Shown: positions 32,126 through 41,241 of the stretch, piece by piece
Layout: each line of letters opens with the position of its first letter
Numbering within the stretch: the first letter of the stretch is position 1
Origin: a virus
DNA length: 44,789 nucleotides
IMG/VR virus record: IMGVR_UViG_3300032401_000025
Span: 1-44,789 of that record
Reading direction: 5' to 3' (one strand)
Notes under the pieces: model-generated
What the model saw: only the letters and a program-made list of their open reading frames with translations
Told to the model about the DNA's origin: nothing
The model's database searches: none
Translations under genes and position numbers: made by a program

Positions 32126-32965
32126 ATGGCTGAAGAAAACAAATCAGAAAAAGCAATTGTTGAAATAACACCAGAAACAATTCAAAAATCCTTAGAAATT
32201 TTAGGTATTTCTGAAGAAGAATTACAAAAAGCTGAATCTAAAGAAGCCCCTGAGGCTGGAATTTCTTCTAAAGAAGAAGTAGAAAAAGAAGCTAAACAAG
32301 AAGGTGAATCAGTTGAAACTGAAACAGAAGAAGAAGAAGAAGAAGAAAAAGATAAAGAAGATAAGAAAAAAGTTAAAAAAGATAAGAAAGAAGACAAAAA
32401 GGAAGAAAAAGAAGAAGTTACTGAAGACAAAGAAGAAGAAAAAGAAGAAAAGATGGAAAAGTCTTTAGAACTCGAATCTATAAAGGAAAGTGTAAATTTT
32501 GAAGATTTAATCAAATCTCAAAGTGAAGTTTATTTAAATGAAATTAATTCTTTAAAAGAAATGATTTCTGGTTTAATTAAAACTAACGATGATAAATTTC
32601 AAGCACTTGGTATTTTAAAAAAGGGTGAGTTAGACACATTAAATGAAATAAGTGAAAGAGTTAATCATTTGGAAAGACAACCACTAGCTCGAAAATCAGT
32701 TATTTCTACTACAGCTATTGAAAAAGCATTCGATAGTGAAGAAAATAACGATGGAAGAGTACGTTTAAGTTTAACTAAAAACAAAAAAGAAATATTAGCT
32801 GAATTAAATAAAGGATTAGGTATAGATTTAAACGACCCAAGCGCTGATTTAAGTAAAGCTAATAATACATATTTAGAAGCGTTATCATCATATGAATCAA
32901 CAAGGCAACTAGAAAAAGCTGTTATAGTTGATTTATTTAAAAAGAATATAATTATCACCCAATAA
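32126..32965 (+). CDS. acidic scaffold-like protein
   Basis: 279 aa. An extremely Glu/Lys-rich stretch (65-115) is followed by a helical region (SLELESIKESVNFEDLIKSQ, then EVYLNEINSLKEMISGLIK) and a C-terminal helix. This composition and the position between prohead protease and major capsid fit a capsid scaffold that the protease degrades. No sequence family identified. It is probably not a virion component if it is cleaved away. Confidence 0.65.
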   Translation: MAEENKSEKAIVEITPETIQKSLEILGISEEELQKAESKEAPEAGISSKEEVEKEAKQEGESVETETEEEEEEEKDKEDKKKVKKDKKEDKKEEKEEVTEDKEEEKEEKMEKSLELESIKESVNFEDLIKSQSEVYLNEINSLKEMISGLIKTNDDKFQALGILKKGELDTLNEISERVNHLERQPLARKSVISTTAIEKAFDSEENNDGRVRLSLTKNKKEILAELNKGLGIDLNDPSADLSKANNTYLEALSSYESTRQLEKAVIVDLFKKNIIITQ

Positions 32966-33033
32966 GTGATTAAATATAAAATAGAAATTGTATAATAAAA
33001 CCGGTAGTGTTAATTAAAATTATAAATTAATAA

Positions 33034-34512
33034 ATGGAAAATTTAAGAATGGGCGTTGGTCTATCAGACTACGCAGTAGAAGGGATGGGGGAAATGGCAG
33101 CTACCGATATGCAAGAATTACAGAAAGCTTTAGCAGCTACTGAATTAAGAGGTAGTGACGTGTCAGCATCAAGTGGTGCACCGTTAAAAGTTGAGTCATT
33201 AGAAAACATCTTAAAAATTATTACTTTCCAAGAAAGTGATATTCAATTCTGGAAAAGAATCCCAAAACTTCCAGCTTTCAACACAGTTGAAGAATATAAT
33301 CAATTAGTTTCTGTAGGCAGTGGTCGCGGCGGATTTACCAATGAAGGTGAATTAGGTGAAGAAGACGATTCAACTTACGTTAGAAAAGCACAGTTGGTTA
33401 AATTTATCAACAAAGTAAAATCAGTTACACACCCAATGCAGTTAGTAAACACAATGGTTGGTAACATTATTCAAAGAGAAACAAAGAATGGTACTTTAGA
33501 AGTATTAAGAATTGCTGATAAAGCATTAACATTCGGAGATTCTTCAATTATACCACAAGAATGGAATGGTCTTTACAAACAACATTTTGATGGTTTTGCA
33601 GGAACACTTGACCAATATCAAGATTCTAATTCAGTTGTAGATTTAAGAGGAAAAGCTTTAACAGAAGCAGCTATTGAATCAGCTCAATTAGGTATTATTG
33701 AAAATTATGGAGAAGGTAATTTACTTGCAGCAGCTCCAGTTGTATTATCTAATTTTGTTAAAAGATTCCACGAATCTAAGCTTATCCAACCAGCAGCTCC
33801 TTATACAACTGCAGGTGTAATGGGTCAAAGAGTTAAAACTTTCGCATCTCAATTTGGTGATATCGAATTGATGTATGATAAGTTTATGAAACAAGACCCT
33901 CCTCGTTATGTAAGCGCAGCTAAATTATCTCCAAAAGCACCTGAAGCAATCATTCCAGACGGAGTGACTCCAGTAGCAGCTACAGTAGATACTTTAAATA
34001 GATTCGGTACTGCATTTGCAGGTGATTATTTTTACGCAGTAGCTTCAGTTAATAGATATGGTGAAGGTCCTTTAACAGCTTTGTCAGCAGGAACTATCGC
34101 AATCACATCAGCTAAATCAGGTGATGTTAAATTTGCAGATGGTGGTGGAACTTATCCAGCTACAGGTTATAGAGTTTATAGGTCACAAGCTAATCCAGCT
34201 ACAGTTATCGGTACAACACCAATGTATCCTTTGTTTTCAGTATCAGTTGCTCAATTAGCTGCTGGTTATGACGGTGCAGGTGCAGGTATTGTTCGTGATA
34301 GAAATAGATTTATTGCTGGTACAGAACAAGCTCTATTAATTCAAAACAATGATGAATGCTATTCTTTCAAACAATTAGCACCATTAATGAAAATGGACCT
34401 TGCATTATTAGCTCCAGCTGTTCGATTTATGATTTTGCTTTATGGAACACCTCAATTATATGCTCCAAGAAAAGCTACAAGATTAATTAATATCGGAAGC
34501 GATCTTACATAA
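33034..34512 (+). CDS. major capsid protein (HK97-type fold expected) with Ig/FnIII-like insert
   Basis: 492 aa. The N-terminal part (about 1-60) is helical (delta-like), then LKIITFQESDIQFWKRIPKLPAFNTVEEYN and KFINKVKSVTHPMQLVNTM, typical of capsid proteins of Bacteroidota phages. Around 305-425 lies a compact beta-rich block with YFYAVASVNRYGEGPLTALS and TGYRVYRSQ, the pattern of an FnIII/Ig-like domain, probably exposed on the shell. Codon use is slightly G+C richer than in the neighbours, as in highly expressed genes. A strong terminator follows. Confidence 0.85.
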   Translation: MENLRMGVGLSDYAVEGMGEMAATDMQELQKALAATELRGSDVSASSGAPLKVESLENILKIITFQESDIQFWKRIPKLPAFNTVEEYNQLVSVGSGRGGFTNEGELGEEDDSTYVRKAQLVKFINKVKSVTHPMQLVNTMVGNIIQRETKNGTLEVLRIADKALTFGDSSIIPQEWNGLYKQHFDGFAGTLDQYQDSNSVVDLRGKALTEAAIESAQLGIIENYGEGNLLAAAPVVLSNFVKRFHESKLIQPAAPYTTAGVMGQRVKTFASQFGDIELMYDKFMKQDPPRYVSAAKLSPKAPEAIIPDGVTPVAATVDTLNRFGTAFAGDYFYAVASVNRYGEGPLTALSAGTIAITSAKSGDVKFADGGGTYPATGYRVYRSQANPATVIGTTPMYPLFSVSVAQLAAGYDGAGAGIVRDRNRFIAGTEQALLIQNNDECYSFKQLAPLMKMDLALLAPAVRFMILLYGTPQLYAPRKATRLINIGSDLT

Positions 34513-34536
34513 GCAATATAGCTTAATATAAATTAG

Positions 34537-34570
34537 AACCTCCTTCAATTTAACTTGGAGGAGGTTTTTT
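34537..34570 (+). terminator. strong intrinsic terminator after the capsid gene
   Basis: AACCTCCTTCAA (34537-34548) pairs with TTGGAGGAGGTT (34555-34566) with a single G-U, a 6-nt loop, then T-run to 34570. The most G+C-rich stem in the window. Confidence 0.92.
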
Positions 34571-34607
34571 ATTAAAAACAATAGTATTAATTTTAAAAAA
34601 TGTAAAA

Positions 34608-35036
34608 ATGGAAAAGGTAAAAATAAAAACAAATCGTGAACACAGATTTAATAGGTTAATGGTAATAGAAGGTGAAACAGTATTATTTGACAATAGCGGT
34701 ATTGGTTATATTAATACAGATACTTGTAACAAAATTACAGATATAGCTGATTATGATATAGAAATATTATCTGAAGTTGAGAAGAAAAGTGAAAAAAACA
34801 AAATTGAAAGTAAAAAAGAAGTTGATGTTCAAGAAGTAAAAAAAGAAGAAAAGATAGAACAAGTAAGTGATAATAAAATAAATAAAGACAAAGACAATAA
34901 ACAAAAAGCAAAAGAATTAGCAAAATTAAAAATAGAAGATTTACAAGATATTGCAAAAAAGGCAGAATTAAAGACTAGCGAATGGGAACATCTAGATAAA
35001 TTATCTCTTATTAAATACATAATAAAAAAAATGTAA
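34608..35036 (+). CDS. head protein with C-terminal SAP/Rho-N-like helix pair
   Basis: 142 aa. N-terminal 60 residues are beta-type (RFNRLMVIEGETVLFDNSG). A Lys/Glu linker follows, and the C-terminal about 40 residues LAKLKIEDLQDIAKKAELKT plus LIKYIIKK form a SAP or Rho-N-like helix-extended-helix. Such tails occur on phage head-completion or decoration proteins. Position between capsid and connector supports a head role. Confidence 0.5.
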   Translation: MEKVKIKTNREHRFNRLMVIEGETVLFDNSGIGYINTDTCNKITDIADYDIEILSEVEKKSEKNKIESKKEVDVQEVKKEEKIEQVSDNKINKDKDNKQKAKELAKLKIEDLQDIAKKAELKTSEWEHLDKLSLIKYIIKKM

Positions 35037-35040
35037 ATAA

Positions 35041-35802
35041 ATGATAAATTTCAAAATACAATATAATAAAAATACATTACCAATATCAGTTAATGAATTT
35101 GTAGATTTATATTTATATGGGGTACCACTAACAGATAAACACGGTAATACTATACCAGCGAATACATTAAAATTTTACATACAATCAGCTCAAGAAGAAA
35201 TAGAGCATTATTTGGGAATAAAATTACAAAAGCAAATAATAGAAGAATCTAAAGACTATTTTTTAAGTGATTGGCAAGCATGGGGGTACATGAGAACAGC
35301 ATATCCAGTTAATAAAATATTTGAATTAAAAGGATTTGTTAACACAGTACAACAAATGGATATTCCGAAGGAATGGTTATCTATAAAATACGGGACTGAA
35401 CAAAATATGAGGTTTAGACAGATAAATGTTGTCCCCGTCGCTGCCACTAGTGTACAATACAGTACAATATATTCAGGTGTAGTTCCACTAGGTTTCTTTG
35501 CAAATTCAACTATACCTAATTATTGGAAAGCTGTATACACAACGGGTTTTGATATAATACCAAAAGATATACTTAATTTTATAGGTAAGTTTGCTGCAAT
35601 AGGAGTATTTCATTTATTGGGTGATTTAATTTTAGGGACACCAGGGATTACAAGTAAAAGTATATCGATAGATGGCTTATCACAGTCATATACAACTCAA
35701 TCAGGGTTTTCACAACGAATTAATGGGTATATGAAAGATTTAGAAATAGCTAAAGAACATTTATATAATTATTATAAAGGAGTTACAGTAATATCTTTAT
35801 AA
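35041..35802 (+). CDS. head-tail connector protein
   Basis: 253 aa. The layout resembles phage gp6/gp15-type connectors: VNEFVDLYLYGVPLTD, SAQEEIEHYLGIKLQKQIIEES, DWQAWGYMRTAYPVNKIFEL and YTTGFDIIPKDILNFIGKFAA, then GITSKSISIDGLSQSYTTQS. The connector ring sits below the portal. Its gene is 4 bases downstream of 34608. Confidence 0.7.
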   Translation: MINFKIQYNKNTLPISVNEFVDLYLYGVPLTDKHGNTIPANTLKFYIQSAQEEIEHYLGIKLQKQIIEESKDYFLSDWQAWGYMRTAYPVNKIFELKGFVNTVQQMDIPKEWLSIKYGTEQNMRFRQINVVPVAATSVQYSTIYSGVVPLGFFANSTIPNYWKAVYTTGFDIIPKDILNFIGKFAAIGVFHLLGDLILGTPGITSKSISIDGLSQSYTTQSGFSQRINGYMKDLEIAKEHLYNYYKGVTVISL

Positions 35803-35803
35803 A

Positions 35804-36577
35804 ATGACAAAACCTATAATAAATAAAACAGCCCCTGAAATGTATCGATTTCCTAGGCAGGATTTTGTTAAAGAAGATTTTAATTCATTAATATATCAAA
35901 AGGGATACGAATTATATCACGAAAAAGCCATTCGTTGCAGCTGTAAGATTAAAGGAATGGACAATCTATCTAGTTGTAAGAATTGTGGTGGTAGCGGTTG
36001 GGTATTTCTAAATAAAGTTAAAACAAGAATGGTTCTCCAAAGAATGAATATCGAAACTAAATTTAAAGAATGGAGTGAAGAAAAAATGGGGACAGTGTCA
36101 GTATCTTGTAATGATACCGACTCAATAGCTTTTATGGATAAATTAACATTAGTTGACGGTGAATCCGTACATAGTCAAAATATATATCCCGTATTATATA
36201 ATGATAAATTATTTTCATATACAAATTATTATATAAAAGAAATAACAGATTGTTATTTATTTATAGACCCAAATCAAAAACTAAAAAGATTAAAAGAAAA
36301 TGATGATTTTACATTTGAGAACAATGTATTTTATTTGAATGGAAAATATTATAAAGAAGATGGATTAAGATTATCTATAAGATACAAACATTTATTAACA
36401 TTTCACGTAATAGATAGTTCACGTGATGTAATGCGTTCTTTTGTTATAAATGAAGATAGTGGCAAAGACGAACCATTAGCATTTCCTTTGCACGGGATTG
36501 CACGTAGAGCTCATTACGTAATCGACTACGAAAAGTTCAATAGTAATTACATATTTTCAAATGATTACACTCCATGA
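35804..36577 (+). CDS. neck protein with N-terminal zinc-ribbon-like Cys motif
   Basis: 257 aa. Residues 45-63 hold C45-x-C47-x10-C58-x2-C61 with a GGSGW turn, like a zinc-ribbon/DnaJ-type knuckle. The remainder is beta-type (TVSVSCNDTDSIAFMDKLTLVDGESV, then RLSIRYKHLLTFHVIDSS). Stopper or neck role is inferred from position between connector and tail-completion genes. Confidence 0.6.
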   Translation: MTKPIINKTAPEMYRFPRQDFVKEDFNSLIYQKGYELYHEKAIRCSCKIKGMDNLSSCKNCGGSGWVFLNKVKTRMVLQRMNIETKFKEWSEEKMGTVSVSCNDTDSIAFMDKLTLVDGESVHSQNIYPVLYNDKLFSYTNYYIKEITDCYLFIDPNQKLKRLKENDDFTFENNVFYLNGKYYKEDGLRLSIRYKHLLTFHVIDSSRDVMRSFVINEDSGKDEPLAFPLHGIARRAHYVIDYEKFNSNYIFSNDYTP

Positions 36578-37353
36578 TACCTATAGAAATAGATGTTGGT
36601 GGTTTAGCCGAAGAATTTTCTTTATCTAATAATCAAATAGATGAACTAGTATCATATGTTGTTATGGGGGTCACTAGTGTTGCATACGAACAATGGAAAA
36701 GAATAGCATCTAGGGAATTAAAGGGTAGTCGTGAAATTTATGTAAACTCACTTATTTTAGGTGACGAGGGTCCATATATCGGTTTTGTAAAGTTATCAGC
36801 TGGTAAATCACCTCTTCCAAATATGTTAGAAAATGGAATACCAGCGTTTGATATGAAAGACGGGTTTTCACATGGACCAAAAGTAAAAGTTAAAAAAGGC
36901 GGTGGTTGGTATACAACTATTCCATTCAGATTCGTAACATCAAATTCATTAGGTGAAAGTTCTATATTTGTAGCAAAAATGCCTAAAGAAGTAGAAAATG
37001 AAGCTAAAAAATTATTACCAAAAGAAAAATTAAAAATAAATAATATACCAGAACAATATAGAGTACCTAAAGTAGGAAAAGAAAAAATAGGAGAAAATAA
37101 AGTATTTGAAAAATATAAACAAAAGACATCTATATTTGAAGGTTTAACAAAAACTAAATTACAAGGAAGTTCAAAACATACTCAATATATAAATTTTAGA
37201 AGAGTGTCAGATACAAGTAATCCAGAATCATGGATTCACCCTGGATTTACAGCTCTTAATTTAAAAGATAAAACACTAAATAGTTTAGATTTATTTAATC
37301 AAATAGATAGATTGATAGACCAATTTTTAGAAGCTAAAGGATTTGGAAAATAA
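36574..37353 (+). CDS. HK97 gp10-like neck/tail-completion protein
   Basis: 259 aa; overlaps the previous stop by 4 bases. Features are an N-terminal helical part (VVMGVTSVAYEQWKRIASRELKGSREIY), then PYIGFVKLSAGKSPLPNMLE, a long charged helix, and RRVSDTSNPESWIHPGFTA, the SWxHPG-type motif seen in tail-completion proteins. It links tail and connector. Confidence 0.6.
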   Translation: MIPIEIDVGGLAEEFSLSNNQIDELVSYVVMGVTSVAYEQWKRIASRELKGSREIYVNSLILGDEGPYIGFVKLSAGKSPLPNMLENGIPAFDMKDGFSHGPKVKVKKGGGWYTTIPFRFVTSNSLGESSIFVAKMPKEVENEAKKLLPKEKLKINNIPEQYRVPKVGKEKIGENKVFEKYKQKTSIFEGLTKTKLQGSSKHTQYINFRRVSDTSNPESWIHPGFTALNLKDKTLNSLDLFNQIDRLIDQFLEAKGFGK

Positions 37354-37365
37354 AAAATAAAAAAC

Positions 37366-38031
37366 ATGATAAATATACCAGAAATCATATTATATAATCA
37401 TTTAGAATACTTCTTACAGTATATAAGAAAAGATTTGATAGAAACGACAGATGAAAGAAAAACTTTCTTATATCAAATATTAAACGGTATAGAATTAAAG
37501 AAATTAGGATTAAATTACTATACAGAAGCAAAAGATATTTTTTTACGAGATAGAACACACCCTAGATGCTTAGAGATTAGAATGTTTTTCGACGCAGATA
37601 GAGCTGCTATACCAACAATACATATAAATTTACCATCAGAGCAAGCATATCAAGATGGTTTAGGTGTAGATACTGGTTATCAAGAAAATATAGTAGATAC
37701 TACAGGTGAAACATATTACGAAACACACACTAGAACATTTAACAGTACTTATCAAATAATAGTATCTAGTGATAATACTAATGAAGTAATAATAATATAT
37801 AATGTATTAAAAGCATTTTTAATTGCTATATTAGATTTAATCGATTTAGCTGGATTAAGGAATTTAAAATTAGGTGGTGGAGATTTGCAATTAAATCCAG
37901 AAATAGTACCACCTCATATATTTATTAGAGCATTAACTTTGAACTGTTTTATAGAGATGACAGTGCCAACAACGATAAAAAATAAAATAATAAAAGATAT
38001 AGAATTGGGGTCAACTACCCCACATATATAA
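37366..38031 (+). CDS. probable tail terminator
   Basis: 221 aa. A helix, beta-strands (IHINLPSEQAYQDG), then TYQIIVSSDNTNEVIIIYNVLKAFLIAILDLIDLAG resemble the small tail-terminator fold with its central helix. It was assigned mainly from position just before the tail sheath unit. Confidence 0.5.
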   Translation: MINIPEIILYNHLEYFLQYIRKDLIETTDERKTFLYQILNGIELKKLGLNYYTEAKDIFLRDRTHPRCLEIRMFFDADRAAIPTIHINLPSEQAYQDGLGVDTGYQENIVDTTGETYYETHTRTFNSTYQIIVSSDNTNEVIIIYNVLKAFLIAILDLIDLAGLRNLKLGGGDLQLNPEIVPPHIFIRALTLNCFIEMTVPTTIKNKIIKDIELGSTTPHI

Positions 38032-38074
38032 AATATAAAAATATATTTTTTAAAATATTTTTTTTAAATGAAAA

Positions 38075-38091
38075 TTTTATTATTTTTATAA
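38075..38091 (+). promoter_or_regulatory. candidate late-promoter element
   Basis: Exact 17-nt element ending 31 bases before ATG 38123, inside a block (38054-38091) nearly identical to 32035-32072. It precedes the tail sheath unit. Confidence 0.5.
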
Positions 38092-38122
38092 GTATAGTTA
38101 ATTAAAATTAAAATAAAACCAC

Positions 38123-38527
38123 ATGAACATACTCCACAATCTTAATGTAACTAATAAAAACGAAATTTTAAAACAAGATTTTATTAATTTAGTTAAATCA
38201 CAAGATTTAGAAATCTTTACAGATAAGCAATTATTACAATATATTAAGGATATAAAAGACGATTTTTTACAAAAAGGAGAAGAATTTGAATCTTCTGAAG
38301 AATTAAAACACTTGAAAGAATATAAAGTATTAGATGGTAATAACGTTAATACATATTATGTTCGTTCTATTTATGATTTAGAAAAAGCCGAAACATGTTC
38401 AGAGGAAGGTTATCCAGAAAACGAAGAAAAAGAATGGAAGAAAAAAAAGATGATAAAAAAAGACGGTAAATGGATTAAAAAAGAAGAAGAACAAGTTGAA
38501 GATAAAGAAAAAGAAATTAAAGAATAA
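38123..38527 (+). CDS. small charged tail-module protein with shared W-K module
   Basis: 134 aa, helical, with Lys/Glu-rich C-terminus EKEWKKKKMIKKDGKWIKK (102-120), a shortened version of the module in three head proteins. N-terminal 90 residues are helical and acidic. It precedes the sheath gene by 18 bases. Function unknown; a role as assembly or processing tag is inferred. Confidence 0.5.
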   Translation: MNILHNLNVTNKNEILKQDFINLVKSQDLEIFTDKQLLQYIKDIKDDFLQKGEEFESSEELKHLKEYKVLDGNNVNTYYVRSIYDLEKAETCSEEGYPENEEKEWKKKKMIKKDGKWIKKEEEQVEDKEKEIKE

Positions 38528-38545
38528 AAATAATAAAAAGTATAT

Positions 38546-40213
38546 ATGGCAACAAAGATAGTATTTGGAAATAAAACTATAAGTGAACCAGGCACATATT
38601 CACGTTTTAAAAGTGGAATTAATAATCCACCCTCATCATTGTCATTCGGTAATGTAATATTGATAGACACTGGTTTGGGAAGTGGTTATGGTGGTGGCGC
38701 GATAGCAGGTACATTAACTAATGGTAAAGCGGCTATACAATCTTTTTCAACACTAACTGATTTTAAAAACACAATACGTGGAGGTGCATTTAATCGTGCG
38801 GCTAAGTGGTTATTTTATCCAGATAAAAACAGAACAGTAAAAGGTGTAGATAATTTATATTTTATATCTGCAAAAGCAGCAACACCTGCTGAATTAACGT
38901 TTACATTTGGAGACCATTCAACATCAACATCTATAATCGATGGCGGTGAAATAGTATTACAAGTATTAAATGAAGGCACTGTTGGAAATGGGGTATTAAG
39001 TGGTTCTGATTTGATACAAGGTTATGCTGGTAAAATGAGAGCCGGTGTATTAGATAATACAAAATATATATTTGATTTTTATGTAGGTACTTATACTGGT
39101 ACAGACAGCGATGGTGACCCTTACGGTGATTTAGAATTAACAAACTGTTTAATACCACAATTGATAGTATCATCTAAAGAAGTGTCAACAATATCTGAAT
39201 TAGTAACTTGGATGAATACTAACGCTACATTTAAACAATATTTTAAATTAAAAACATCTACGGTAGATGCTGATTCAATAGACGCTACAGATTTATCATT
39301 TTATTCTTCTAGTTATAATTTAGCAATAGGTGGAACTGAAACTTACGGAAGTACATATGTTACAAGTATAATCGAATCTATCGGTGATTTAGACTTCACG
39401 TTTATATTATCAGATAAATACGCAACAAATGGAAAACATGCATATAACGCAAGTTTAGTTGAATATTTAGCAAGTGCTAGATATGGACAATTTTTGATTA
39501 TCGGTGGTGGAAATGATGCTAATGCATTAACAGGGACTAACAGCTCTACAGATATAGCTGAAAATTTTAATACAACAAAGGTAGTAGTTGTACACGCCGG
39601 TTTAAAGAAAACTAAGATAGATGGAAGTGGATATAAGGAATATGATTCTTTTATCAAAGCAGCCGCCGTAACTGGAAGAATAGCCGGTTTAGAACCACAA
39701 GTTCCAGGTACATTTAAAACAATAGATATGGATGCTGATATGCATGATATGAAAGAGAAAGAAAGATTATTAGCATTAGATAAAGGAGTATTGTTTACAA
39801 AATATGATTCCGAATTTGGAGCATTCATTATAGAACAATCCATAAATACACTTCAAAATAATGATTATTTAATTGATGCAGTAGGAGATTCATATGAAGT
39901 TTCTATCGAAAGAATAAAAGCGCAATTAAATAAAGAAATTATAATTAATGCTAAAAGACAATTATTATCTCAGCCAAGTGGAGTAACTAGAGGTTCGTTA
40001 AGCGCAGCTACAGTTAAAACATGGACTGAAGGTTTTCTAACAACAAAAGAAGTTAATTCATCACAAGGATTAGATAATTTAATACTTTCATTTGGAAATG
40101 TTATTGTATCTGTAGTAGGAGATACTTATAAAATAGATTACGATTTCGTTCCAAATTATCCTGTTAATAAATTATTGTTCACAGGTACAATTACGGATAG
40201 TGCTATTGTTTAA
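38546..40213 (+). CDS. tail sheath protein
   Basis: 555 aa. The opening ISEPGTYSRFKSGINNPPSSLS and the C-terminal region with KGVLFTKYDSEFGAFIIEQSINTL and IERIKAQLNKEIIINAKRQLL ... TVKTWTEGFLTTKE match contractile sheath proteins of myoviruses. The sheath surrounds the tube and contracts at infection. Tube gene follows 23 bases downstream, the usual order. Confidence 0.85.
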   Translation: MATKIVFGNKTISEPGTYSRFKSGINNPPSSLSFGNVILIDTGLGSGYGGGAIAGTLTNGKAAIQSFSTLTDFKNTIRGGAFNRAAKWLFYPDKNRTVKGVDNLYFISAKAATPAELTFTFGDHSTSTSIIDGGEIVLQVLNEGTVGNGVLSGSDLIQGYAGKMRAGVLDNTKYIFDFYVGTYTGTDSDGDPYGDLELTNCLIPQLIVSSKEVSTISELVTWMNTNATFKQYFKLKTSTVDADSIDATDLSFYSSSYNLAIGGTETYGSTYVTSIIESIGDLDFTFILSDKYATNGKHAYNASLVEYLASARYGQFLIIGGGNDANALTGTNSSTDIAENFNTTKVVVVHAGLKKTKIDGSGYKEYDSFIKAAAVTGRIAGLEPQVPGTFKTIDMDADMHDMKEKERLLALDKGVLFTKYDSEFGAFIIEQSINTLQNNDYLIDAVGDSYEVSIERIKAQLNKEIIINAKRQLLSQPSGVTRGSLSAATVKTWTEGFLTTKEVNSSQGLDNLILSFGNVIVSVVGDTYKIDYDFVPNYPVNKLLFTGTITDSAIV

Positions 40214-40236
40214 TAAAAATATAATAATTATAATAT

Positions 40237-40740
40237 ATGGCTAATACAAAAGTTTTAACAGGAGCAATAGGAATAATCAAGGTTGGTAACACTGTTATCG
40301 GGAAAATGAAAGGAATACGTGTTACTGAAAACGTTCAACGTGGAGAAGTAAGAGGTATCGGAACAATAGTTCCATCTGAATTACCAGCTTTGAGTTGGAG
40401 AGGTACTCTTACATGTGATTTTTTTGCTATAGATTTAAAGCAATCACAAATTCCAGGTGCAATAAATAGAGATGTATCTGCTGCAACATATAACACTTCA
40501 TCATCTACTGAAAAGTGGGTTGATCAAGTAACATTACAAGAAGTAGGAGTACAGATAGATATTTATAAAAAAATACCACTATCAACAAATGCTCAAACAG
40601 GAATTATAACACCAGACGAAGAACCGTATGCAACAATAAAAGAAGCATTTTTAGATTCAGAAAGTTTTGATGTTACTGAAGGGCAAATTTCTGGTAGAAA
40701 TCAATCTTTTATGTATAAATCACCAATTTTGTATGTTTAA
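40237..40740 (+). CDS. tail tube protein
   Basis: 167 aa. The pattern GAIGIIKVGNTVIGKMKGIRVTENVQRGEVRGIG, with LSWRGTLTCDFFAIDLK, and the strand-rich remainder fit tail tube proteins. The gene follows the sheath and is followed by a terminator. Confidence 0.8.
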   Translation: MANTKVLTGAIGIIKVGNTVIGKMKGIRVTENVQRGEVRGIGTIVPSELPALSWRGTLTCDFFAIDLKQSQIPGAINRDVSAATYNTSSSTEKWVDQVTLQEVGVQIDIYKKIPLSTNAQTGIITPDEEPYATIKEAFLDSESFDVTEGQISGRNQSFMYKSPILYV

Positions 40741-40773
40741 TAATTAAGTTTTGATGTTTGTACGTTTGTCAGG

Positions 40774-40805
40774 GAGGTGGTTGGAATTCTAATCACCTCT
40801 TTATT
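40774..40805 (+). terminator. intrinsic terminator after the tail tube gene
   Basis: GAGGTGGTTGG (40774-40784) pairs with CTAATCACCTC (40789-40799) with two G-U pairs and an AATT loop, followed by TTTATTTA. Stem of 11 bp. Confidence 0.85.
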
Positions 40806-40840
40806 TATAAGTAAGTGAATAATTAAATAAAAATCGTAAA

Positions 40841-41236
40841 ATGAAAGAATTGCAAAAAAAAATCAATGTAAAAATTAAGGAAAATAATTATGATATTAAT
40901 TTTCCAACAAATGCTCAATTTATCGAAATAGAGAATAAGAAGATAGCATTAGCTAACGGTATGTATAGTAATTTAGTGACTAGTGGAATGATTAATTCTA
41001 ATAGAGCATTAGATTTAATCGATGTTATATCTTATTTTTCAGTATTAATACCAGGTTTAAATAAAGATTTAAGAGTAAATAATTTACTAGAGCTAAACCC
41101 AGTAGATACCATACAAATGGTTAAAGTATTTAAAAAAGAATTTTTTCCATGGTATAAAGAATGGTTAGATATATTAAAACAATATGATGAAGACGAAGAA
41201 GAAGAACCGATAGAAAATAATGATGCTAATGAATAA
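40841..41236 (+). CDS. probable tail assembly chaperone
   Basis: 131 aa, acidic C-terminus (DEDEEEEPIENNDANE). Position between tube and tape-measure genes is that of tail assembly chaperones, and the size fits. The next short ORF has its start only 5 bases downstream. No slippery heptamer is evident at the end. Confidence 0.6.
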   Translation: MKELQKKINVKIKENNYDINFPTNAQFIEIENKKIALANGMYSNLVTSGMINSNRALDLIDVISYFSVLIPGLNKDLRVNNLLELNPVDTIQMVKVFKKEFFPWYKEWLDILKQYDEDEEEEPIENNDANE

Positions 41237-41241
41237 TATAC

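Noticed and set aside
32182-32514. Minus-strand open frames such as the Ser-rich one opposite the scaffold gene
   Set aside because: These mirror Glu/Lys-rich + strand codons (GAA/AAA read as TTC/TTT). They lack start contexts and are explained by composition, as are the other long minus-strand frames in the window.
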